The notes beneath the pieces are model-generated. The model was not told the DNA's origin. It did no database searches and saw nothing but the letters and a program-made list of their open reading frames with translations. The translations under genes were made by a program, and so were the position numbers. Shown piece by piece: positions 27,201 to 32,315 of a DNA stretch of 32,315 bases (the first letter of the stretch is position 1; each line of letters opens with the position of its first letter). Source of the stretch: a virus. The stretch lies in the IMG/VR virus record IMGVR_UViG_3300009071_000030, positions 1-32,315 of that record. One strand, 5' to 3'.

Positions 27201-28732
27201 GATTATACGGTGATGTGTTAATGGATTTATATCCAACTACGCCTGGTAATACTATCTATAAGTTTAAAGTGTACTCTGTTGAAAACTCAAGTACCATTAA
27301 AGTTGTTGGACCTCCAGTTAATGTAAACGATCCAGACGATGTTTTAGACGTAGCATATTTACCTAATAACATCCAAAGAAGAATAAAATATTCATATGTC
27401 GATGGAGGTACTAATATACATGAAACTATTTTAAATAAGATTTCTATAAACAGTGTAGCCAACATGATTAACTTAAACGATGATAGTGTTACATATACTA
27501 CGGTCGAGGAAGATGGTACAATTAATAATAATAGATTTACTATTAATTTCGAGGATGGTACTGAAATAGTTAAATATGCAACTCTTTCTGTGGAAGAAGA
27601 TAATGATAAACCTAAAAGTTATAAACTGTTTAAAGGTATTATTGGATATAATTTGACTAGAGAGGATGATGCTTTATATTATCCATTCTTGATTAGACAC
27701 GCTGGAGCATATACGGTAGATTTTAGACCAGTTGTTACATTCACAGACATGTATACTCATTTTAAATCTAATAGAATTCAAGCAAGTGCAGATCAAAGAG
27801 AAGTTGGTTTTGAATCAATAATGTACAAACACTCTCTTACAAATAGTTACGAATTAACTACGGCTAAAGCTTATTATGAAAGATACAATCGATGTGGTAC
27901 TACATTTAATATTGGGTTTATACAAGACGGTGGCGTACATGACGGTAGCTGGGGATTAATTAAAAATCATTTCTATCATAAAATAAATGAAACTAATCCT
28001 ACTGGTATTACTAAATTGTCAGAGTCTTCTGATAAATTACCACTATATCCATTAATTGATGAGATTGCAATTTCTAAAAAAGATGTTAATGTATTTAGAT
28101 CTTCATGGGATTTTGGTTACTACACTAGATCTCTTTCAGGTGGAAAAAGCGAAGATGTTCCAGGAACCGTAGACAATACAGAAGAAAGATCTTACTTAGC
28201 ATCAACTGCTATGAAAGTTAAGAATGAATATAATCTTTATTCGTTTAACTATCAAGTTATTGAAAGTAAAGAAGAATTGGATGAGATCTTAAAAAACTCT
28301 ATCAATGATACAGAAGTATTAATGTTTGAAGACGAAAATGAAATTATTGCTGATTTCTATATCACAGACGTTGCTACTAGAATTCTAAGGACTGATGGTG
28401 TATTAAATGCCATTAGAAATTATGTAAGCGCACAAAATTCTGCCGGAGATAAGACTACGCTAAATGACGACGCTGATTTCTATATTAATAAAAATGTTAT
28501 ATCACAGTTTGTTGTTGATTCTATTCAATTATACACTAAACGTTTTAAGGGTAGTGCTTCGAGTATTGTAAACACTGTAGATATTAATTTAATTGGTGAC
28601 GGAGGATTTTCCCCTGACAATAATTTTACTTATAAATCACATAAACAAAAGCCTATGAATTTTAGGTTGATATATAATAAAAGATTAGGATATTCTTACG
28701 ACATCAAACCTATGATAAAAATAAAGTCATAA
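21224..28732 (+). CDS. Giant modular tail/adhesin protein
   Basis: 2502 residues in one frame. Modules in order: a small domain with flanking Cys19 and Cys84 (LWWRLSDDTVVLLISSVGEV); a Pro-Thr-Glu linker (88-168) with a 33-bp DNA repeat; two cadherin/Ig-like domains (172-257 and 262-353, with FTFTVTDSANQTSAPAIITI and NATDADGDPVSFIQI, PNAGYFGNDSWVIKAIDSKG); a second Cys-flanked domain (365-447, SIFYDQSLLNKF, LKINSSGQIV); then two related repeats (about 476-553 and 588-655, each 'T-V/L-W-Y ... N-T-P ... L-E/K-W-Y'). From about 830 to the end is a long body (YNYSKNYDESYRMFAPIWAD and following) with little low complexity. I infer a receptor-binding N-terminal module carried on a conserved structural body. 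The ATG at 21224 has an A-rich leader, not a Shine-Dalgarno. No family name is claimed for the body. Confidence 0.75.
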   Translation: MASIILKTDLGYSSAITACGATGTTELSELFHDGALGAGTLLFTTPGLELGTQFDGQDLWWRLSDDTVVLLISSVGEVIEIEECAVVTPTPTATEVEPTPTPTATEVEPTPTPTATEVEPTPTPTETEIEPTPTETEVVTTTPTPTPELTATATPEPTATATPTPTATSDNPPVAISATYDVAWNDIVTITLSGSDDFDTNNLTYNIVAAPTKGTYTIVGNIVTYTHTSTLAGSDSFTFTVTDSANQTSAPAIITINPENSAPVITTTSTSVLQNTTSMFIVNATDADGDPVSFIQITATPNGTISFVQNDNTSIKATYTPNAGYFGNDSWVIKAIDSKGAESAPTTINIEVEYSPVFSFQISSFGSDPNTMCIAPTLATGYGSTVQANNVAQLSGGDSIFYDQSLLNKFTPPNATDVYITVSDNSATSVLKINSSGQIVTNGIIPCTVSVNSSSTAVLYATNTITHCAEDYQEITVWYDGASQKTLSQLVADNTPLFISEYYSDLYTSTGGASTIGLIDSGIYSEAPAGTYYKRSLINDWGLTSIGTLEWYCEEDIVNVTYSLVANKSNLSDPSINEFCNGVVTNTTLWYVRPEGTAPFTDLLGLAKSNTPVYKTELGATSEDQIDLFESNVFNDLSGYLIWENPGDGANLKWYGYDSDGLTVSGSSIVSSGQCSTYIKPNITNNTISRPEPGVNDINVFYGFYSLNPEIEGPEAGNNTETLFWPIYVINGLHTDVSSDAGSYIKTFIDTLSFGNVIKTSGFDSCLEYSVKIIAEDIDDAIALLKDSGITSQQRPVVSAGVEIGLSSEVKVDVYESIASSFCVIGDNSSVTTTYTFPFVEGYETVSAGPNFKTETNYKLDNVAKPLLRTNPKLSGNVKLVTSSDGSVYMESISASKDLAGIKYKKSPINPNGNYSTDVANFFKKNGTTSDLVYLTKRSESDLTVLDSYNKQIEEEYQYGTTYNYSKNYDESYRMFAPIWADNNMPNNFVIFKVKNPGGVDASGVTLDNARRIQEILRNAEIIKTFDLSKKSNLGKYIRAHVQQETFPKSPITVSLGKNEVTNYNGIDLSSGELTSKGEYIYKDFVETDKALIEANDFITDGFRRNNILCANLLNLEFLFDDNDSSDYSINRYFGLYVDDIDSGFGEISSISNNVIKFAGVSSLVNPSKPTTAIPTHKQMSTTPTLGYVLINGVYYKISNSGLYDSLNLEVRIDDSTGDIPSTIGISHTGKSVDLIKNDERGYDFVKMSIVDVPDSNDKIAVVASREESYKFTFIKQTPGEGINIRLEDSQGTHNLFDNSLLLGSTLQETAGNIESAISDPDKITIYRKTSAVGNYHISFDYQSQSIVLTEIETNLGDLNMAVTGAISSIIRVDQIQTNINIQNRTYSANYTLPKGTYSGKFFSNQGTLSDIASALAGVIHADDSPLDAYNIGSDLWVKARVPGYRLLQHAVLVNKENVIDFIDVDNIDFNNILKLRKGAGYILSKWDAHYLNGGNSTSKSVYINNTTLSEISVGDYLETKYAGIFNEVIDIVEDISIPNSTRSKLILSLKSDIKDGEARVFSENIVKIGLFSAYNIYDMNFDFYDTTNSDLKELDYETTANIAYEPYENAILNIDPITGEYNTTLSANDIFSDNYPLKPINYFSNLSGILSEESVDDISAEIITSEFDRLKENQLKEFATNSRVVPNINKWVLKDSLTVRDQPYYLNTNEAFGRTNFSPDLSATERSKDDMTHEWFYMEKKPSYLRYDELNNTFSYINFIEDFELTPNLFKSTKNNYFDKFMITEGFEKNLNSDDVQGIYDTFGGYTRGYLNPDDINNTFFKTDLKKKYTLIDGGDTGAFASTIFKGLKVVLKNRKEFTNKTALDFVKSSEFNGYKFSILLKTNNDVTNNDVEFEIIQNKKFKFVIFFITLNLGDYWIKGNMNRKMLYELKHKIVYDHTIEDYTYANTPFDGALSWNTANFSEGSPYTIEGINHFDGSIPDFENQIVLGENGLYGDVLMDLYPTTPGNTIYKFKVYSVENSSTIKVVGPPVNVNDPDDVLDVAYLPNNIQRRIKYSYVDGGTNIHETILNKISINSVANMINLNDDSVTYTTVEEDGTINNNRFTINFEDGTEIVKYATLSVEEDNDKPKSYKLFKGIIGYNLTREDDALYYPFLIRHAGAYTVDFRPVVTFTDMYTHFKSNRIQASADQREVGFESIMYKHSLTNSYELTTAKAYYERYNRCGTTFNIGFIQDGGVHDGSWGLIKNHFYHKINETNPTGITKLSESSDKLPLYPLIDEIAISKKDVNVFRSSWDFGYYTRSLSGGKSEDVPGTVDNTEERSYLASTAMKVKNEYNLYSFNYQVIESKEELDEILKNSINDTEVLMFEDENEIIADFYITDVATRILRTDGVLNAIRNYVSAQNSAGDKTTLNDDADFYINKNVISQFVVDSIQLYTKRFKGSASSIVNTVDINLIGDGGFSPDNNFTYKSHKQKPMNFRLIYNKRLGYSYDIKPMIKIKS
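21506..21604 (+). repeat. 33-bp tandem repeats encoding the Pro-Thr-Glu linker
   Basis: Units begin at 21506, 21539 and 21572. The first two are identical and the third matches for its first two thirds, encoding EVEPTPTPTAT. A shorter degenerate unit continues to about 21640. Near-identity at the DNA level points to recent slippage or recombination. Confidence 0.9.
22649..23188 (+). repeat. Two diverged copies of a ~110-residue domain in the giant protein
   Basis: Residues 476-553 and 588-655 align by eye: TVWY/TLWY, LSQLVADNTPLF/LLGLAKSNTPVY, GLIDSGIY/DLFESNVF and LEWY/LKWY in the same order. The DNA is diverged, so the duplication is old or under diversification. Confidence 0.6.
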
Positions 28733-28733
28733 A

Positions 28734-30410
28734 ATGGCAATTAACATTCAAGAGATATTACACCCAAGCGATTCGGACTCTATAAAGTTTGAAAAGATTA
28801 ATTATAATTTTGATCAAATCTTAGCAAATGGCGGCGGGCCTGCTGGACCTAAAGGCCAAAAGGGTGATCAGGGCCAGGTCGGTTCGACCGGACAAAAAGG
28901 TCAAAAGGGTGAAGTTGGACCAATTGGTGAAAAGGGTGTAGCAGGATCTACTGATAGCCCATGGTATACTGTTGAAGTAGATACAAATAATGATGGTAAT
29001 AATGAAGTTAGCATTCTAAAACCTAAAGTTGGGACTGATCTAAATATGCCAATTATATGGTTAGGTGATTCTGATTTTGAAGAAGGCTTAACAGACGGTG
29101 ATATAGAAACTAATGCTAGACTAAATATCGGTAGAGATGTTATTTTTGAAAATTATATAAAATTACGTCATCACGATCTAGGCGGTATTAGTAAAAATTT
29201 AGTATTAACTAGTACTGTTTTAGATGGGTATACCAGATTTAATTGGCAAAATGCATTTGGCAATACTTTAATAGAATACGGTGTCAATACTGATAAGATA
29301 ACTTTAGTTGCTAATAGTTCTTCATTTAACTTAAGTGGAAATTTCGTAAATATAAATTCTTTAGCTGATACAAATATAAAATTGTCAACATTAGGATCTG
29401 GTATCTTAGATGTTGATATTAATGCAGAATTTAAAGGATATCTAAGATTGCCGGCAGGGACAACCGGTCAAAGACCTATTGTGCCTCAGATTGGTATGAT
29501 TAGATTTAATACTGATTTAGATATTGTAGAAGCTTATTATAATAACAGCGGTACTCCTGAGTGGAGAGAACTATGTACTGATTGTGGCACTCCAGTTGGT
29601 GATAGTATTGGTATTGTTGGTGGTGATATTGTAGCAAATGCCGACGGTTCACCTGCTTCAGATACTATTAGTATTTCTGGTGGTGATATTGATGCAAAAG
29701 CAGATGGTAGTCCATTTAGTTCAGCAGAATTAACAATAAATGGATCTAATGTTCTAACTGCACCATATAACACACCAACAACATTATACTTAAATTACGG
29801 AATTACACCTGCCGGTGTAGATCCAAGTTCTAGTAACGTGTCTGTTGATCAGGCTGGTTTAACGATTACAATGGAACCAAGTCTGAATAGAATAAGAGTG
29901 GTTACAAGTGCATCAACGCTTGGAAAGGTATACAACGTAACTGTAACACACCCTAATGATTCTAATGTTAAAGTAGTGTGGACGATAACGTTGATTAATG
30001 TTGCTCCAACTCCAACGCCAACTAGTGGCTCAGGTGCAGGCCCAACTCCAACACCTACTCCAACTTCGGTTCCACCGACTCCAACGCCAATTCCAGCAAC
30101 AGCAGTATTAAATAGGGTATTGTCTGACCTTGGATCTTTATCATATCCTGATGAAGTTGATGTCGATTGGACATTGAGCGATATCGAAAATTGTACAGGA
30201 GTTACCGTGCAAAACTCATTATCACCGACAGGCCCGTGGGGTAGTAATACCGGCGATTGTACTTCACCTAGGAGATTAATTTTTGCAAACTCATGTGATA
30301 CTACTAAATATTTTAGAATAATACAACTTAGGTCAGGCCTACCAGACGTTATATCAAATGTTTATACATTCACGTTTGATGCATGTGGCGGAGGTGGCGG
30401 TTTAAGCTAA
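28734..30410 (+). CDS. Collagen-like tail fibre/adhesin
   Basis: 558 residues. The N-terminus (NIQEIL ... DSDS ... KINYNFDQIL) matches that of the small fibre protein at 14903. Residues 35-71 contain 13 successive Gly at every third position (GPAGPKGQKGDQGQVGSTG), a collagen-like triple-helix segment. A Ca-loop-like DTNNDGNNE follows at about residue 82. The middle (residues 95-285) is beta-rich with fibre-type text ending in WRELCTDC. A duplicated 20-residue unit (GGDIVANADGSP / GGDIDAKADGSP) follows, then an Ig/BIG2-like domain ending VVWTITLINV, a Pro-Thr linker (PTPTPTSVPPTPTPIP) and a Cys-containing terminal domain ending in a poly-Gly tail. This layout fits a trimeric fibre with a swappable tip. 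The start follows the preceding stop after one base. Confidence 0.75.
   Translation: MAINIQEILHPSDSDSIKFEKINYNFDQILANGGGPAGPKGQKGDQGQVGSTGQKGQKGEVGPIGEKGVAGSTDSPWYTVEVDTNNDGNNEVSILKPKVGTDLNMPIIWLGDSDFEEGLTDGDIETNARLNIGRDVIFENYIKLRHHDLGGISKNLVLTSTVLDGYTRFNWQNAFGNTLIEYGVNTDKITLVANSSSFNLSGNFVNINSLADTNIKLSTLGSGILDVDINAEFKGYLRLPAGTTGQRPIVPQIGMIRFNTDLDIVEAYYNNSGTPEWRELCTDCGTPVGDSIGIVGGDIVANADGSPASDTISISGGDIDAKADGSPFSSAELTINGSNVLTAPYNTPTTLYLNYGITPAGVDPSSSNVSVDQAGLTITMEPSLNRIRVVTSASTLGKVYNVTVTHPNDSNVKVVWTITLINVAPTPTPTSGSGAGPTPTPTPTSVPPTPTPIPATAVLNRVLSDLGSLSYPDEVDVDWTLSDIENCTGVTVQNSLSPTGPWGSNTGDCTSPRRLIFANSCDTTKYFRIIQLRSGLPDVISNVYTFTFDACGGGGGLS
28836..28946 (+). repeat. Collagen-like Gly-X-Y stretch
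   Basis: Codons 35-71 place Gly at every third residue 13 times in a row, with Lys/Gln/Asp-rich X and Y positions (PKG, QKG, DQG, EKG). This is typical of short phage collagen-like trimerisation stalks. Confidence 0.9.
29601..29720 (+). repeat. Two 60-bp tandem units in the collagen-like fibre
   Basis: 29601-29660 and 29661-29720 encode in-register 20-residue units sharing GGDI, A and ADGSP. The core TGGTGGTGATATTG is identical while the flanks have diverged. Confidence 0.8.
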
Positions 30411-30449
30411 TATAAAAAACAAGATAAATATAAAAACATAAATAATAAC

Positions 30450-31706
30450 ATGGCAGCAAACGATTATACAAGAACGGTAAATATCACACCTTTAGGCACA
30501 TCCTATTCGTGGGATACTCCGCCTAGCTGGATTACCATAAATCAAGTAGGTACTAGTAATGATTGGATTATTACTGTGGCGGCTAATTCTGGTACATCCA
30601 GATCTGCCACGTTAACGGTTAGGCACAGTAATACAACTACTACTGATACTATATCAGTTTCTCAAGCGGGTGGTACGGTAATAACACCGACTGCAACTCC
30701 GGCTTCACCGACTGCAACTCCGGTTGTACCGACTGCAACTCCGGTTGTACCGACCCCAGCGTTCACGTTCGCAACTAATACAACGTCTGGTAATAGATTT
30801 GTATTTACACCTCAGACATTTAGTACTGATGTAGCGTATACAATTGTAGCTGATGGTGAGACTAGTCCAGTGGCACCTAGTGATTTTAATACTGAGGGCG
30901 TTGATGGAACAAACGTATTTGGTCCAACTGTAACAATAGACCCTAATGTATTTAATGGAACTTATAGGTTTACTAAAACTTTTTCACCTATAAATAATAC
31001 GAATGTTGACTGTACTGTAATTGCACCCTATGGCACAAGCGACACATGGTACTGTGTACTCGAATCTGATTCTGGAGAAATTATGGGCCCAACTTCTGAA
31101 GAAATTATAAACCCAACACCAACACCATTCCCGACAGCAACAACTTATGTGGACACCGGCGGTGGCGGTACCGGTGGTGGTGGATGTCACTTAGCTGGTG
31201 ATTTACTTACTTTAGCGAATGGAGAAACTAAAAAAGTAGAGGATATTGTATTAGGAGATGCACTGTTATCGTTGGCTATTAACGGCTTAAGCGATGTAGA
31301 AACAATATACAGAGAGTTTAATATTTCAGCCGCTGACTATTCTGATGAATATACAAGTGCTGTGGTAAATGACATATATGTAGATACTTATTCTTCATAT
31401 TATGACATAAACAATGGAGAACTACAACTTACGTTAGAACACCCAGTTTTAGTTAAAACATCTGACGACATAGTTGTATTTAAAGTAATTAAAGATGTCT
31501 TAGTTGGTGATAGTATGTTAAATCAAAACAATGAATGGGTATTAGTAAACTCTAACGTATTGGTTCAGACAGAAGCGCCTTTTACGACTTATGCATTTAA
31601 TGTTGAAAATAAAGATGTATATTTTGCAAGCGGAATCCTAGTACATAACGTAATGGATGAGGACGTACTTGGTAAAGACGATGGTTTTAACGGAATTCAA
31701 GAATAA
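30450..31706 (+). CDS. BACON-type adhesin with C-terminal Hint (intein-like) autoprocessing domain
   Basis: 418 residues. Residues about 5-74 match a BACON domain: YSWDTPPSWITI, then IITVAANSGTSRSATLTV and DTISVSQAG. This family is linked to Bacteroidota surface proteins. A Pro-Thr linker (79-103), a second beta domain (104-215), another Pro-Thr linker and a GGGGTGGGG hinge lead to a Hint domain at 246-400. Its block A reads CHLAGD with Cys246; block B is TLEHP (Thr328, His331); block F is TYAFNVENKDVYFASG; block G is VHN with His399-Asn400. The residue after Asn400 is Val, not Cys/Ser/Thr, and only 18 acidic residues follow. The arrangement fits a bacterial-intein-like or Hedgehog-like domain that cleaves or ligates rather than a splicing intein. 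Cleavage at Cys246 would release or conjugate the adhesin part. Confidence 0.8.
   Translation: MAANDYTRTVNITPLGTSYSWDTPPSWITINQVGTSNDWIITVAANSGTSRSATLTVRHSNTTTTDTISVSQAGGTVITPTATPASPTATPVVPTATPVVPTPAFTFATNTTSGNRFVFTPQTFSTDVAYTIVADGETSPVAPSDFNTEGVDGTNVFGPTVTIDPNVFNGTYRFTKTFSPINNTNVDCTVIAPYGTSDTWYCVLESDSGEIMGPTSEEIINPTPTPFPTATTYVDTGGGGTGGGGCHLAGDLLTLANGETKKVEDIVLGDALLSLAINGLSDVETIYREFNISAADYSDEYTSAVVNDIYVDTYSSYYDINNGELQLTLEHPVLVKTSDDIVVFKVIKDVLVGDSMLNQNNEWVLVNSNVLVQTEAPFTTYAFNVENKDVYFASGILVHNVMDEDVLGKDDGFNGIQE
30686..30748 (+). repeat. 21-bp tandem repeats in the BACON adhesin linker
   Basis: Units at 30686, 30707 and 30728 have the core ACCGACTGCAACTCCGG. The last two units are identical and the first differs in its last four bases. 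They encode PTATPVV repeats. Confidence 0.9.
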
Positions 31707-31712
31707 ATAAAA

Positions 31713-32315
31713 ATGAATATAATTAAAAAAATAATCAGCAATAGGAACACCCTTACATTTGTATTGGGTGCTCTTTTTGTTTTATTGTTTCTAAGACAGT
31801 GTAATCAAACTGAAAATCTTAAACATGGTTTAGAGGTAGTTCAACAAACAGCAGATAGAAATTTAAATAATTATTTAGCTTCAAAGGATTCTGTTAATCA
31901 ATTGGTAGCAGAAAATGGTAATTTAATATCGAAAATAAGATCTTATGAATTTGATATTAACGATTTAAAGGATGATCAAAATGAATTAGTTTTAAAATAC
32001 AGAAAGGCTCTTAATTTAAATAAGGATTTAAACAAAGTTAATACTCTTTTATCAGCTGATATAGATATCAAAGATAGTTTATTGGCTAACGTAACATCAT
32101 CTGAAGTGGATTCAACGACAACTAAATTAACATTTTCTAAGTTCGATGATTTTGGTAATGGTAATTCTAGAAATTTAATGGGTAATATGTTGATAACAAG
32201 ACATGATACTGGATTAAATTATGGAAATGCTTCTTTTGATATAGAACATACGATTAGTCTATTAGCAGCCATAGAAAGAATAAACGGAGCAGATCAATTA
32301 AAAATTTCTACATCA
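31713..32315 (+). CDS. Membrane-anchored coiled-coil protein (3' partial), possible spanin-like
   Basis: An ATG at 31713, six bases after the Hint-gene stop and preceded by an A-rich leader, opens a frame of 201 codons that runs off the window. The protein starts MNIIKKIISNRN, then a hydrophobic segment (residues 14-28, LTFVLGALFVLLFLR) that fits an N-in membrane anchor, with no lipobox. From about 30 to 130 it is heptad-rich and polar (ENLKHGLEVVQQTADRNLNN, NGNLISKIRSYEFDINDLKD, KYRKALNLNKDLNKVN), predicting a coiled coil. After that the text is more globular. A membrane anchor plus periplasmic coiled coil after the tail genes would suit an inner-membrane spanin, but this topology is common and the gene is incomplete. 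Confidence 0.7.
   Translation, partial: MNIIKKIISNRNTLTFVLGALFVLLFLRQCNQTENLKHGLEVVQQTADRNLNNYLASKDSVNQLVAENGNLISKIRSYEFDINDLKDDQNELVLKYRKALNLNKDLNKVNTLLSADIDIKDSLLANVTSSEVDSTTTKLTFSKFDDFGNGNSRNLMGNMLITRHDTGLNYGNASFDIEHTISLLAAIERINGADQLKISTS
31748..31778 (+). terminator. Terminator-like hairpin inside the start of the last gene
   Basis: CACCC (31748-31752) pairs with GGGTG (31766-31770); inside, TAC pairs with GTA around an ATTT loop. CTC and a run of five T, then further T-rich sequence, follow. This has the form of a Rho-independent terminator, yet lies within codons 12-22 of the membrane-anchored protein. It may limit read-through from the tail operon, or simply reflect T-rich Leu/Phe codons. 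Confidence 0.35.

Noticed and set aside
30450-31706. True splicing intein interrupting a host protein
   Set aside because: Asn400 is followed by Val and by only 18 residues, with no C-extein nucleophile; a non-splicing Hint domain fits better.
1-32315. tRNA genes, insertion sequences or integrase-type mobile elements
   Set aside because: Gaps are at most 56 bases and no transposase, integrase or terminal inverted repeat was seen.

Overview
The window is one strand-biased block of late, virion-building genes from a large T4-like (contractile-tailed) phage or provirus. All 19 protein genes lie on the + strand and are packed almost end to end: the largest gap is 56 bases, and three junctions overlap as TAATG. 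The DNA is AT-rich, every complete gene ends in TAA, and no start has a convincing Shine-Dalgarno sequence; upstream regions are A-rich (TAAATAAA-like). Together with a BACON-type domain in one adhesin, this points to a Bacteroidota (Flavobacteria-like) host. That host call is an inference from translation signals and domain content.

Layout. 1-6093: end of an unidentified gene with a Gly/Ser/Thr linker, then a gp27/gpD-like baseplate hub with an added C-terminal domain, a tube-initiator-like protein, a gp5/gpV-like OB-fold spike without a lysozyme domain, and an orphan protein. 6139-8798: two genes that are not obvious virion parts, a four-domain ribosomal-S1-like RNA-binding protein and an amidoligase-like enzyme fused to a pentapeptide/beta-helix-like domain. 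Each is preceded by a similar GATATATAATA-like motif 25-26 bases before its start. 8806-14889: a neck/connector-like protein, gp25-like wedge, gp6-like (baseplate J) wedge, a small protein and a gp7/tail-protein-I-like wedge. 14903-31706: a series of fibre and adhesin proteins, including a 2502-residue giant with a Pro-Thr linker and tandem Ig/cadherin-like N-terminal modules, a collagen-like fibre, and a BACON adhesin ending in an intein-like Hint autoprocessing domain. 31713-end: start of a membrane-anchored coiled-coil protein that continues past the window.

How the genes fit together. Hub, tube initiator, spike, gp25, gp6 and gp7 homologues form the baseplate; the downstream proteins decorate it and probably recognise the host. 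Pro-Thr linkers recur in four proteins, suggesting a common modular way of attaching surface domains. The most unusual content is the amidoligase/beta-helix fusion, the Hint-tailed BACON adhesin and the phage S1-like protein. The first two suggest covalent processing or conjugation of proteins or cell-wall material during virion assembly or infection. The third, with the absence of Shine-Dalgarno sites, suggests the phage may influence translation initiation. All functional calls come from reading motifs by eye; no database search was run.
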